From positions 1 to 56,468 of the forward strand of contig JAUNPV010000016.1 in the NCBI GenBank assembly GCA_030536515.1: a stretch of 56,468 nt of DNA. Reading direction: 5' to 3'. Made by a program: the position numbers and the translations under genes. A model generated the notes under the pieces. The model worked only from the letters and a program-made list of their open reading frames with translations. It was not told the DNA's origin and made no database searches. The stretch is from Eubacteriales bacterium. Lineage in GTDB: Bacteria > Bacillota > Clostridia > Oscillospirales > Oscillospiraceae. Positions 12,379-21,205 of the stretch are shown here, piece by piece (within the stretch, counting starts at the first letter, position 1; every line of letters starts with the position of its first letter).

Positions 12379-14027
12379 CCAAGAGGATATTCCGCTCCAT
12401 CTTCCTGGTGGCCCTGACGGTGCTGCTGGTGACCATGGCCCTGGTCATGGGGGCGGTCCACCGCCGGTTTACCCAGATGCAGACCGAGCAGCTGCGGACG
12501 GAAACGGCCCTGGCGGCCCACGTGCTGGAAAATCAGGGCCTGGAGGCCCTGAACACCCTGGACCCCAGCTTCCGCATCACCTGGATTGCCGCCGACGGGT
12601 CGGTGCTGTTTGACAACCGGACCGACGAGGGCACCATGCCCAGCCACCAGGCCCGCCGGGAGGTGGCCCAGGCCATGGACCAGGGCTTCGGCCAGAGCGT
12701 GCGCTATTCCGACACCCTGCTGGAGCGGTATGTCTACGCCGCACAGCGGCTGTCCGACGGGACGGTGCTGCGGCTGGCGGTGAGCCAGGCCTCGGCCCTG
12801 TCCCTGGCGCTGGACATGGGGCAGTACATGGTGGTGATTCTCATGGCGGCGGGGCTGCTGATTATGCTGCTGTCCCGGCGGCTGGCCAGAAGCGTGGTCC
12901 AGCCCATCAACGATTTGGACCTGGAGGACCCATTGTCCGGCCAGGTCTATGAGGAAATCACCCCCCTGCTCCGGCGGCTGGAGGACCAGCAGGCCCAGAT
13001 TCGGGGCCAGAAGCAGGAGCTGAAGCGGCGGCAGAAGGAATTCAACACCGTCACCCGGTCCTTAAGCGAGGGCCTGGTGCTGCTGAACGCCCAGGGGACC
13101 ATTCTGTCCATCAATCCCGCCGCCGCCCGGCTGCTGGATGTGACGGAAAACTGCCTGGGGGCGGATTTCGCCGTGGCCAACCGCCAGGAGGCCATTGCCC
13201 GGCTGGTGGAGCAGGCCCTGGCCGGGGAAAAGGGGGAGCGGACCCTGGAGCTGGGAGAGGGGACCTATCTTGCGGCGGCCAGCCCCGTCCGGTCTGAGGG
13301 CGCTGTCTTCGGCGTGGTGCTGCTGCTGTTCGACGTGACCCAGAAGCAGCGGGCCGAGGCCCTGCGGCGGGAGTTCACCGCCAATGTGTCCCACGAGCTG
13401 AAAACCCCCCTCCACGCCATTCTGGGCTATTCGGAGCTGATGAAGTCCGGCATGACCCCGCCTCAGGATATCCCCGGCTTTTCGGAGAAAATCTACGCCC
13501 AGGCCCGGCGGCTGCTGGCCCTGGTGGAGGATACCCTGCGGCTGTCCGGCATGGACGAGGGAACGCTGGATTTGCAGCGGAGCGAGCTGGACCTGTTTGC
13601 AGTGGTTCGCCAGACGGCGGCGGAGCTCACCGGCCCGGCGGAGCTGGGCCAGGTCCGGCTGGAAATTCAGGGGGAAAAGACCCTCATCACCGCCATTCCC
13701 CAGCTGGTGTCGGCCATTGTGTTCAACCTGGCGGAAAACGCCGTGAAATACAGCCGCCCGGAGGGCCTGGTGCGGCTGCGGGTGGAGAGCCGGGACCACA
13801 GGGCCATCCTGACGGTGGAGGACCGAGGCATCGGCATCCCCGAGGCCGACCGGGAGCGGGTGTTCGAGCGGTTTTACCGGGTGGACAAGAGCCACTCCCG
13901 GGAAATCGGCGGCACCGGCCTGGGGCTGAGCATCGTCAAGCACGCCGCCGCCATTCTGGGGGCGGAGGTGAAGCTGGAAAGCGAGCTGAACGTGGGGACC
14001 ACCGTGACGGTGGCGTTTCCGCAATAA
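12375..14027 (+). CDS. phoR: PhoR-like sensor histidine kinase
   Basis: A 550-residue membrane kinase starting at GTG 12375, overlapping the regulator stop by 4 bases. It has two transmembrane helices (about 5-27 and 148-167) flanking an extracytoplasmic region of about 120 residues, a linker helix, a PAS domain (about 222-322), HisKA with His340 (NVSHELKTPLHAILGYSELM) and a GHKL domain with N, G1 (DRGIGIP) and G2 (GGTGLGLSIV) boxes. Domain order equals PhoR of Firmicutes. It would phosphorylate the upstream regulator. Adjacency to a phosphate transporter supports phosphate sensing. Confidence 0.9.
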   Translation: MTKRIFRSIFLVALTVLLVTMALVMGAVHRRFTQMQTEQLRTETALAAHVLENQGLEALNTLDPSFRITWIAADGSVLFDNRTDEGTMPSHQARREVAQAMDQGFGQSVRYSDTLLERYVYAAQRLSDGTVLRLAVSQASALSLALDMGQYMVVILMAAGLLIMLLSRRLARSVVQPINDLDLEDPLSGQVYEEITPLLRRLEDQQAQIRGQKQELKRRQKEFNTVTRSLSEGLVLLNAQGTILSINPAAARLLDVTENCLGADFAVANRQEAIARLVEQALAGEKGERTLELGEGTYLAAASPVRSEGAVFGVVLLLFDVTQKQRAEALRREFTANVSHELKTPLHAILGYSELMKSGMTPPQDIPGFSEKIYAQARRLLALVEDTLRLSGMDEGTLDLQRSELDLFAVVRQTAAELTGPAELGQVRLEIQGEKTLITAIPQLVSAIVFNLAENAVKYSRPEGLVRLRVESRDHRAILTVEDRGIGIPEADRERVFERFYRVDKSHSREIGGTGLGLSIVKHAAAILGAEVKLESELNVGTTVTVAFPQ

Positions 14028-14046
14028 CATGGCAGAAGGCGGCCGC

Positions 14047-14063
14047 TTTACATAGATTTTACA
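14047..14063 (+). promoter_or_regulatory. Pho-box-like direct repeat before the Na/Pi transporter gene
   Basis: TTTACATAGATTTTACA matches the repeat at 11612-11628 except for one base. It lies about 80 bases before the transporter start. Binding by the PhoB-like regulator is inferred. Confidence 0.7.
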
Positions 14064-14145
14064 AAAACCCTGTTATAGATTTGATTTGGGCATGATAAAA
14101 TGAAAACGGCAGAAAATGTAAATATAATGTAAGAGGTAGAATGCT

Positions 14146-15891
14146 ATGGATATTTTCGACATACTCACCATGCTCGGGGGCCTGTGCCTGTTCTTGTTCG
14201 GCATGAACATCATGGGCGAATCCCTGGAGCGCCGGGCGGGCAACAGCCTGCGGACCCTGCTGGGCAAGCTCACCTCCAAGCGGATGATGGGCTTTCTGAC
14301 GGGCCTGGCCGTCACCGCCGTGATTCAGTCCTCCTCCGCCACCACGGTGATGGTGGTGGGCTTCGTCAACTCGGGGCTGCTGACCCTGGGCCAGGCCATC
14401 AACGTCATCATGGGCGCCAACGTGGGCACCACGGTCACCGCCTGGATTTTGAGCCTGGGCGGCATTGAGGGCGACAGCCTGATTATCCAGCTGCTGAAGC
14501 CCTCCTCATTCACCCCGGTGCTGGCCTTCGTCGGCATCATCTACTATATGTTCGTCAAGGACAGCACCAAAAAGGACACCGGCATGATTCTGCTGGGCTT
14601 TGCCACGCTGATGTTCGGCATGGACACCATGTCCGGCGCGGTCAAGGGCCTGAAGGACGTGCCCCAGTTCCAGCAGATGTTCCTGCTGTTCACCAACCCC
14701 ATTCTGGGCGTGCTGGCCGGTGCGGTGCTTACTGCCGTCATTCAGTCCTCCTCCGCCTCTGTGGGCATTTTGCAGGCCCTGTCCTCCACCGGCCAGGTGA
14801 CCTACGCCGCCGCCATTCCCATCATCATGGGCCAGAACATCGGCACCTGCGTCACCGCCATGCTGTCCAGCGTGGGCACCACCAAGAACGCCAAGCGGGC
14901 GGCTGTGGTCCATCTGATGTTCAACATCATTGGCACCCTGGTGTGCCTGATTCTGTTCATGGCTGTGTCCTGGATATTCTCCCCGGCGGTGCTGGGGGAC
15001 AGCGCCACCTACCTGGGCATCTCCGTGTGCCACACCCTGTTCAACGTCATCTGCACCGCCCTTCTGCTGCCCTCCGGCGCTCTGCTGGAAAAGCTGGTCT
15101 GCAAGCTGGTGCCCGATGAAAAGCAGCCTGAGGCTGTGGCTGAGCTGGACGAGCGCCTGCTGGCCATCCCCCCCATGGCTCTGGAGCGGTGCCGGACCCT
15201 CACCGGGGAAATGGCGGACACCGCCGCCGAAGCCCTGCACAGCGGCCTGGCCTCTCTGCTGGAGCTGACCCCGGAGCTGGCTGAGAAGGTCCGCCGGGAC
15301 GAGCGCCGGACGGACCACTACGAGGACATCCTGGGCACCTACCTGGTGAAGCTCAGCGCCCTGGCCATCAGCGAGGCCGACAGCAACGAGGCGGCCATGC
15401 TCTTAAAATCCCTGAACGACTTCGAGCGCATCAGCGACCACGCTCTGAATCTGGTGGAGGCTGCCGAGGAGCTGCGGGAGAAGAAGCTGACCCTGTCCGA
15501 CGGGGCCCGCCACGAGCTGTCCGTGCTCATTCGGGCGGTGGGGGACATTGTGGATTTGTCCTTCTTCGCCTTCCGGGAGGGCAACCTCCAGGCCGCCTAC
15601 CAGGTGGAGCCGCTGGAGCAGGTCATTGACGATTTGAAGGAAAAGCTCCGGGTCCACCACATCCTCCGGCTCCAGCAGGGGGCGTGCAGCATCGAAACCG
15701 GCTTCGTCTGGTCCGACCTGCTCACCGCTCTGGAGCGCATCGGCGACCACTGCTCCAACATTGCCGGCTGCGTGGTGGACGCTCATCACCACGACATGAA
15801 CACCCACTCCTCCCTCCGGGCCGCCCGGATTCAGAACCCGGAGTTCGCCTCCCAGTACGAGGGCTATGCGGCAAAGTACAGCCTGAAATAA
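14146..15891 (+). CDS. nptA: Na+/phosphate cotransporter with PhoU-like C-terminal domain
   Basis: The 581-residue protein has two inverted membrane repeats, each with the Na/Pi signature: TAVIQSSSATT (about 57-67) and TAVIQSSSASV (about 197-207). After about residue 335 the membrane part ends and a four-helix PhoU-like domain follows (repeated acidic helices, LNDFERISDHALNL; ALERIGDHCSNIA). This is the standard bacterial NptA/YjbB architecture. It would move inorganic phosphate with sodium. The Pho-box-like repeat upstream and the adjacent two-component pair suggest induction on phosphate starvation. Confidence 0.93.
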   Translation: MDIFDILTMLGGLCLFLFGMNIMGESLERRAGNSLRTLLGKLTSKRMMGFLTGLAVTAVIQSSSATTVMVVGFVNSGLLTLGQAINVIMGANVGTTVTAWILSLGGIEGDSLIIQLLKPSSFTPVLAFVGIIYYMFVKDSTKKDTGMILLGFATLMFGMDTMSGAVKGLKDVPQFQQMFLLFTNPILGVLAGAVLTAVIQSSSASVGILQALSSTGQVTYAAAIPIIMGQNIGTCVTAMLSSVGTTKNAKRAAVVHLMFNIIGTLVCLILFMAVSWIFSPAVLGDSATYLGISVCHTLFNVICTALLLPSGALLEKLVCKLVPDEKQPEAVAELDERLLAIPPMALERCRTLTGEMADTAAEALHSGLASLLELTPELAEKVRRDERRTDHYEDILGTYLVKLSALAISEADSNEAAMLLKSLNDFERISDHALNLVEAAEELREKKLTLSDGARHELSVLIRAVGDIVDLSFFAFREGNLQAAYQVEPLEQVIDDLKEKLRVHHILRLQQGACSIETGFVWSDLLTALERIGDHCSNIAGCVVDAHHHDMNTHSSLRAARIQNPEFASQYEGYAAKYSLK

Positions 15892-16050
15892 ACTCAAGGA
15901 CTTGTAGGGCGGCCTGACCCCAGGCCGCCCCAGCGGCGCACAGAGCTGATGAGGTGGGTAACACCTCATCAGTCCCAGGCCTCTTGCGAGGCCTGGGACA
16001 GCTTCTCCTCAAGGAGAAGCCTTTGCTGAGCTAACCCGATAAGCACAAAA
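15892..16050. repeat. Palindromic repeats after the Na/Pi transporter gene
   Basis: A GC-rich hairpin (15904-15930; GGGCGGCCTG with its complement CAGGCCGCCC) is followed by a second element, about 15946-16022. That element holds GATGAGGTG/CACCTCATC, CCCAGGCCTC/GAGGCCTGGG and CTTCTCCT/AGGAGAAG stems. Related hairpins recur at 16121, 23025, 23076, 40655 and 40749, and related CTTCTCCT arms occur at 21917-22100. Confidence 0.7.
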
Positions 16051-16097
16051 TGAAAACCATGTCATCCTTCGCTGTGCTCGGGATGACATGGTTTTTT
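16051..16097 (+). terminator. Strong intrinsic terminator between convergent nptA and MATE genes
   Basis: AAACCATGTCATCC (16052-16065) pairs with GGATGACATGGTTT (16079-16092) and is followed by further T residues. The A-run on the other side makes it usable from both directions. Confidence 0.8.
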
Positions 16098-16120
16098 TAT
16101 GTGCTTTTTCGGGGCAAAGA

Positions 16121-16239
16121 CTGTAGGGCGGCCTGACCTCAGGCCGCCGCCCATGCTTTCCTATGGAAAGCATGGGAAAACGGATTGCCGCGCCGGGAAA
16201 GAGGACTGGCTCGCAAGGACAAGCTGCGTGAAACCAATT
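16121..16239. repeat. GC hairpin of the recurrent GGGCGGCCTG family and remainder
   Basis: GTAGGGCGGCCTGACCTCAG starts at 16121 and forms a hairpin with the following GCCGCC. CATGCTTTCC/GGAAAGCATG is a second dyad right after it. The rest to the MATE stop shows no gene. Confidence 0.55.
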
Positions 16240-17604
16240 TTATGCCAGCATGGGCTTAATCTTCTTCTTGTAAATCCGCCGGAAGTAGTACACGGTGACG
16301 GCGGCGCTGGCGACCTCGGCGATGAGGAAGGACAGCCACACCAGATGGATGTTGCCGCTGAGGCTCAGCAGGTAGGCCACCGGCAGCAGCACGCACAGCT
16401 GGCGGCACAGGGACACCACCGTGGTGTAAATCCCGTTGCCCAGGGCCTGGAACACCGCCCCCAGCACCACGCCGAAGGCCGCCGCCGGGAAGCTCCAGCT
16501 GATGGTCCGCAGGGCCACCCGGCCGATTTCCAGGAACATGGGGGAGGGGTTGAACATCCCCAGCAGCAGATCCGGTGCCAGCTGGAAGATGACCAGGCCC
16601 GCCGCCATAATGCCCAGCGCCGTGCCGCAGGCCAGCTTGACGGTGTGCATAATCCGGTCCGGCCGCTGGGCGCCGTAGTTGTAGGCGATGATGGAAATGG
16701 CGGCGCTGTTGATGCCGAACAGGGGCATGAAGAAGAAGCTCTGGAGCTTGAAGTAGACCCCGAACACGCCGGTGGCGGTTTCCGCAAAGCCCTGGAGGAT
16801 TTGGTTCATGCCGAAATTCATCACCGCGCCGATGCAGTTCATCACAATGCCGGGCACGCCCACGGCCAGGATGGCGTTCATGGTCGGCTTGTGGGGGACG
16901 AGGCTTTCCAGGGTGATTTTCACCTCGGGGTTGTGGCGCAGGGCGAAGTAAACGCCCACGCCGGCCCCCACCGCCTGGCCCAGCACCGTGGCCACTGCCG
17001 CACCGGCAATGCCCATGGCAGGCAGGCCCAGCCAGCCGTGGATGAAAATGGGGTCCAGGATGATGTTGGTAATGGCACCGGTGCCCTGGATAATCATGGT
17101 GTACACCGTCCGGCCCGTGGATTGCAGCAGCTTTTCTGCAAAAATCTGGACGAACATTCCGATGGACAGCAGGGTGCAGATGCGGGTATAGAGGATGCCG
17201 CCCTCCACGGTCTCCGCCACGTCGGACTGAATTTCAAAATAGGGCCGGGTGAAGAAGGCACCGAAAATCATAAACAGACTCACGGAAATCAGCATCAGCA
17301 CCAGACCGTTGCCGGCGGCCCGGTTGGCCCCCTCCCGGTCCCCCTCGCCCAGCTTTTTCGACAGCAGGGAGTTGATGCCCACGCCGATGCCCACGGAAAA
17401 GCCCACCTGGACATTCTGCACCGGGAAGGCCAGCGACAGGGCCGTCACTGCGCTTTCCGACACCTGGGAGACGTAAATGCTGTCCACCACATTGTAAAGG
17501 GCCTGGACAAACATGGAAATAATCACGGGCAGCGCCATATTGGCCAGCAGCTTCCCAACGGGCATCACGCCCATTTTATTCGCTTGTAATTCTTTGCTTG
17601 ACAT
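16240..17604 (-). CDS. MATE-family multidrug efflux transporter
   Basis: A 454-residue polytopic membrane protein with two homologous halves of about six helices each. It shows MATE features: early PVIISMFVQALYNVVDSIYV, and GINSLLSKKLGEGDREGANR in the first half, with the typical DPIFIHGWLGLPAMGIAGAA segment between helices 5 and 6. Such proteins export cationic drugs or metabolites with Na+ or H+. Start at 17604 follows AAGGAG, and a strong promoter lies upstream. It is a single-gene unit. Substrate cannot be told from sequence. A second MATE protein lies at 53176-54558. Confidence 0.9.
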   Translation of the reverse strand: MSSKELQANKMGVMPVGKLLANMALPVIISMFVQALYNVVDSIYVSQVSESAVTALSLAFPVQNVQVGFSVGIGVGINSLLSKKLGEGDREGANRAAGNGLVLMLISVSLFMIFGAFFTRPYFEIQSDVAETVEGGILYTRICTLLSIGMFVQIFAEKLLQSTGRTVYTMIIQGTGAITNIILDPIFIHGWLGLPAMGIAGAAVATVLGQAVGAGVGVYFALRHNPEVKITLESLVPHKPTMNAILAVGVPGIVMNCIGAVMNFGMNQILQGFAETATGVFGVYFKLQSFFFMPLFGINSAAISIIAYNYGAQRPDRIMHTVKLACGTALGIMAAGLVIFQLAPDLLLGMFNPSPMFLEIGRVALRTISWSFPAAAFGVVLGAVFQALGNGIYTTVVSLCRQLCVLLPVAYLLSLSGNIHLVWLSFLIAEVASAAVTVYYFRRIYKKKIKPMLA

Positions 17605-17637
17605 GGTTTCTCCTTATAATCATATAATCTCAATCCT

Positions 17638-17666
17638 ATTATATCCCACAATTCGACCAATTGCAA
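17638..17666 (-). promoter_or_regulatory. Promoter of the MATE gene
   Basis: On the minus strand TTGCAA (17666-17661) and TATAAT (17643-17638) are separated by 17 bases, about 33 bases before the start. Confidence 0.75.
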
Positions 17667-18084
17667 GCCTTTTGTTGAGGGGAACAGGGGGCACTGGGGC
17701 AGATGCGGAATGCGGGCGGAAATATTACGTGCTGAAAACGCAGGTGCCTGCTGAGGGGACGCTGTACTTTCCTGTACCGAACAGGAAAGTACCAAAGGAG
17801 TCGGCTCAAGGAAGGGTCCTTGAGAATCCTCGGTGCAGGGCTTTGGCAAGGCTCGATAGAACCGACGCCCGGCCCGGAAAAAATGTTCCGATTTTTTCCG
17901 GGCGGTGAGATTGTACAGCAGGTGGGTCCCCCTGAAGTTCAGTGCTGGAAGCACGACTTTTGAATCTGCGTGAATTGGAGAAGGGCGTTAACGAATCGTG
18001 CTATTGCGAACACAGCTGGAGGACAGAAAAACACCGCCGCAGAAATACCCTGCGGCGGTGTATGTAGGCCATGTAGTCCCTTGC
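17667..18084. repeat. Gene-free gap with three perfect or near-perfect hairpins
   Basis: No gene is supported here. Three dyads stand out: GTACTTTCCTGT/ACAGGAAAGTAC (17764-17775 with 17781-17792), CTCAAGGA/TCCTTGAG (17805-17812 with 17817-17824), and GCCCGGAAAAAA/TTTTTTCCGGGC (17872-17883 with 17892-17903). They look like relics of a small palindromic element. Confidence 0.6.
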
Positions 18085-18492
18085 TTACAGGAAGCGCTTC
18101 AGCTCTTCGGAAGCGTTGGCGGGGTCGTCGGAGATGGTGATGGTGATTTCCATGTTGTTGTCGGAGGCGAACTTGGCGCACCAGGCGACAAACTCCTCTG
18201 CGGCGGCCAGGCTGGCGCCGATGGTCTTGTACAGGTTGTCGATAAACACATGGGTGATGTCAAAGTTGCCGGCGTGCAGGCCGCTCAGCAGGCCCTTCAG
18301 CATTTCGGGGGTGCGGATGCCGTACTCCTTGGAATCCACCAGACGCACCTTGTAGGAAACGTCATAGGTCAGCTTTCTGCCGTACTCAATGCACACAACA
18401 TCGCCGTGGTCCTGCGCCACTGCGGCGTTGATGCCGTCGATCATTTTCTTGGTCTTGCCGGTGCCTTTCAGGCCCATAATAATATGAATCAT
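18085..18492 (-). CDS. Small P-loop ATP-binding protein of unknown role
   Basis: A 135-residue protein beginning MIHIIMGLKGTGKTKK, with a Walker A loop at about residues 7-14 and a possible Walker B (HVFIDN, about 85-92). Start choice: ATG 18492 has GGAGG (18501-18505) 8 bases upstream; ATG 18522 has none. The fold would be a minimal RecA/kinase-like NTPase. Similar short ATP-binding proteins are common in Clostridia without a known function. It stands alone upstream of the isomerase gene region. I do not recognise a specific name. Confidence 0.8.
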   Translation of the reverse strand: MIHIIMGLKGTGKTKKMIDGINAAVAQDHGDVVCIEYGRKLTYDVSYKVRLVDSKEYGIRTPEMLKGLLSGLHAGNFDITHVFIDNLYKTIGASLAAAEEFVAWCAKFASDNNMEITITISDDPANASEELKRFL

Positions 18493-18618
18493 CGGAATGT
18501 CCTCCTTTGCTTGCCAATTCATTGGCTTATGCTCATTCTAACAGCATTCTCAACATTTTGCAACTACTTTTTGTGAATTTCGCAAGGTTTATTTTGTCGG
18601 GGTCAAAAGTTTCACCAT

Positions 18619-18728
18619 TGTCATTGCGAAACCAGTGCCTCAGCACTGGTTGTGGCAATCCGTTCTTCTTTTCCCTGTGTGGGGGATACGGATTGCCACA
18701 CCAGTCTGCGGACTGGTTCGCAATGACA
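18619..18728. repeat. Palindromic element family 1, copy A
   Basis: Starts TGTCATTGCGAA and ends with the complement TTCGCAATGACA. Inside are CCAGTG...CACTGG arms and GGCAATCCGT with its complement ACGGATTGCC. This family recurs at 37581, 44512, 50417 and 53035. Confidence 0.85.
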
Positions 18729-18735
18729 GAAACGT

Positions 18736-20040
18736 TTAGTTTTCGTAGCCGGGCTTGCCCAGCAGGTGGAACATATTGCGCTTGTACAGCTCCACGCCGG
18801 GCTGGTTAAAGGGGTTGACCCCCAGAATGTAGGCGGAAACGCCGCAGCACAGCTCCAGGAAGTAGAACATCTCGCCCACCTTCCGGTCGCTCAGCTCGCC
18901 GCAGTCCATGGTGATGACGGGCACGCCGCCGTCCACATGGGCGGCCAGGGTCCCCAGGTATGCCTTCTCGTCCACAAAGTCCAGGGTCTTGCCGGCCAGG
19001 TAGTTCAGGCCGTCCAGGTTCTTCCAGTCGGAGCCGATGGTGTAGGTCTGGGCGGGAGCGTCAAAGCGGACCATGGTTTCGAAAATGTTCCGCTCGCCCT
19101 GCTGAATCATCTGGCCCAGGGAGTGCAGGTCGGCGGTGAGCTCGGCGGTGACGGGGAAAATGCCCTTGCCGTCCTTGCCCTCGGACTCGCCGAACAGCTG
19201 CTGCCACCAGCCGCCGAACATCTTAAAGCCGGGCTCGAAGGATTCGAAAATCTCCATGGCCTTGCCGCTGCGGTACAGGAGGTTGCGCACGGCGGCGTAC
19301 TGCCAGACCGGGTTTTCGAAGGAGCGCAGGTCGTAGCTTTCCTTGGCGTCCATAGCACCGTTCATCATGTCCATGATGTTGACACCGGCCACAGCCAGAG
19401 GCAGCAGGCCCACGGGGGTCAGCACGGAGAATCGGCCGCCTACGTTGGGGGGAATGACGAAGGTCTCCCAGCCCTCCTCGGTGGCCATCTGGCGCAGGGC
19501 CCCCTTGCAGGGGTCGGTGATGGCGTAGATGCGGCCCTTGGCCCCATCGGTGCCGTACTTCCGCTCCAGCATCCAGCGCAGGGCCCGGGTGGCGATGGCG
19601 GGCTCGGTGGTGGTGCCGGATTTGGAGATGATGGCGATGGAGAAGTCCTTGTCCTCCAAAAGCCTGGTCAGCTCATTGAAGTGGCGGGTGCTCAGGCCGT
19701 TGCCGGCGAAGAACACCTGGGGGTTACCCTTGCCCTTGCCGATGTTGTGGTTGGGGCCCTGGAGCAGCTCGATGGCGGCCCGGGGGCCTAAGTAGGAGCC
19801 GCCGATGCCGATGACCACGAACACATCGGAATCGCTGCGGATTTTGGCAGCGGCTCTCTGGATGCGGGTAATCTCCTCGGTGGCCTCCCGGACGGGCAGA
19901 TTCTGCCAGCCCAGAAAATCGTTGCCGGCGCCGGTGCCGTCGGCCAGGGTGGCATGGGCGGAGGCAACCTCCTGCTCCATAGCCAGCAGGTCAGGCAGCG
20001 CAATCTGGCCCCAGACATTGGAAATATCGACTTTGATCAT
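18736..20040 (-). CDS. pgi: Glucose-6-phosphate isomerase
   Basis: A 434-residue enzyme interconverting glucose-6-phosphate and fructose-6-phosphate in glycolysis. It shows the sugar-phosphate site GIGGSYLGPRAAIE, the SKSGTTTEPAIATR loop and the family signature NVGGRFSVLTPVGLLP. Length matches the short Firmicutes type. Start: ATG 20040 (MIKVDISNVWG) fits family N-termini; an upstream GTG at 20052 is possible but sits too close to the AAAGGA site. It is divergent from the glucokinase gene, so the two genes handle glucose entry into glycolysis. Confidence 0.95.
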   Translation of the reverse strand: MIKVDISNVWGQIALPDLLAMEQEVASAHATLADGTGAGNDFLGWQNLPVREATEEITRIQRAAAKIRSDSDVFVVIGIGGSYLGPRAAIELLQGPNHNIGKGKGNPQVFFAGNGLSTRHFNELTRLLEDKDFSIAIISKSGTTTEPAIATRALRWMLERKYGTDGAKGRIYAITDPCKGALRQMATEEGWETFVIPPNVGGRFSVLTPVGLLPLAVAGVNIMDMMNGAMDAKESYDLRSFENPVWQYAAVRNLLYRSGKAMEIFESFEPGFKMFGGWWQQLFGESEGKDGKGIFPVTAELTADLHSLGQMIQQGERNIFETMVRFDAPAQTYTIGSDWKNLDGLNYLAGKTLDFVDEKAYLGTLAAHVDGGVPVITMDCGELSDRKVGEMFYFLELCCGVSAYILGVNPFNQPGVELYKRNMFHLLGKPGYEN

Positions 20041-20083
20041 GTATTGGAACACGTCCTTTCAGTTGTTGGGATGTATCATCCTT

Positions 20084-20112
20084 ATTTTACCGCAACTTGC
20101 CCATAAACGCAA
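20084..20112 (-). promoter_or_regulatory. Promoter of pgi
   Basis: On the minus strand TTGCGT (20112-20107) and TAAAAT (20089-20084) are 17 bases apart. Confidence 0.6.
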
Positions 20113-20260
20113 GGGGGCAGCCGCAATAATTTTAGCTCATTCGTCACTTTTGCAGCGGTGCGCCGCCTGCCCGGAAAAGCAGGAATTTTTTCATTTGCCT
20201 CTGGCTTTTTTCGGGGAATTATGTATAATAGAAGTCATAACAACATTAGGAGGCAACCCT

Positions 20261-21205
20261 ATGAAATATGGCTTTGGCATTGATCTGGGCGGCACCACCG
20301 TCAAGATCGCTTATTTTGACGAAACCGGCGAGATGCTGGCAAAGTGGGAGATTCCCACGGTGACGGAAAACGGCGGACAGCGGATTCTGCCGGACATTGC
20401 CGCCTCTGTGCTGGGGTATCTGGCGGAGCAGGGGATTCCCCGGGAGAGCATCCTGGGTCTGGGCATCGGCGTGCCCGGCCCGGTCAACAGCCGGGGCGTG
20501 GTGAACAAGTGCATCAACCTGGGCTGGGGGGTGTTCAACATTGCCGAGGAGCTGGGGCGGCTGACAGGCTTTCCCGTCAAGGCCGGCAACGATGCCAACG
20601 TGGCGGCCCTGGGCGAATTCTGGAAGGGCGGCGGCCGCGGGTCGGAGAACATGGTCTTCGTGACCCTGGGCACCGGTGTCGGCGGCGGCATCATTGTGGA
20701 GGGGCGGCTGCTCCACGGGGCCCACGGCTCCGGCGCGGAGATTGGCCATCTGGTGCTGAACCGGGACGAGACGGTCCCCTGCAACTGCGGTAAGCGCGGC
20801 TGCGTGGAGCAGTACTGCTCCGCCACCGGCATTGTCCGGCTGGCAAAGCAGTACCTGGCTTCCCACGACGGCCCCAGCGTCCTGCGCCAGGCGGAAAACC
20901 TCTCCTGCAAGGACATTTTCGACGGCGGCAAGGCCGGGGACGGGGCGGCTCTGGCCATTCTGGACCGGGTCTACGAGTACATGGGCGAGTTCCTGGGCAA
21001 CGTCTGCTCCACTGTGGACCCGGAGGTGGTGGTCATCGGCGGCGGTGTCAGCAAGGCGGGCCAGGTCCTCATCGACGGCATCGAGCCCCGGTTCCACAAG
21101 TACGTCTTCCACGCAGCGGGCGGCGCCAGATTCGCCCTGGCCTCTCTGGGCAACGACGCCGGGGCCTATGGGGCCTTCAAGCTGGCCCTGGATGACTTTG
21201 GCTAA
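20261..21205 (+). CDS. glk: ROK-family glucokinase
   Basis: A 314-residue cytoplasmic sugar kinase. The ATP site is GIDLGGTTVKIAYFD near the N-terminus; the ROK signature appears in GVGGGIIVEGRLLHGAHGSG and EIGHL, and the zinc motif CNCGKRGCVE follows. This is the pattern of ROK glucokinases that phosphorylate glucose. The start has a TAGGAGG site 6 bases upstream. It overlaps the HAD gene by 14 bases and faces away from pgi. Substrate glucose is the family expectation; N-acetylmannosamine or other hexoses cannot be excluded. Confidence 0.92.
   Translation: MKYGFGIDLGGTTVKIAYFDETGEMLAKWEIPTVTENGGQRILPDIAASVLGYLAEQGIPRESILGLGIGVPGPVNSRGVVNKCINLGWGVFNIAEELGRLTGFPVKAGNDANVAALGEFWKGGGRGSENMVFVTLGTGVGGGIIVEGRLLHGAHGSGAEIGHLVLNRDETVPCNCGKRGCVEQYCSATGIVRLAKQYLASHDGPSVLRQAENLSCKDIFDGGKAGDGAALAILDRVYEYMGEFLGNVCSTVDPEVVVIGGGVSKAGQVLIDGIEPRFHKYVFHAAGGARFALASLGNDAGAYGAFKLALDDFG

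Noticed and set aside
16099-17589. Very long plus-strand open frame opposite the MATE gene, rich in His/Gln/Gly
   Set aside because: It is the antisense shadow of a GC-rich gene; no ribosome binding site and no domain, while the minus-strand MATE protein is clear.
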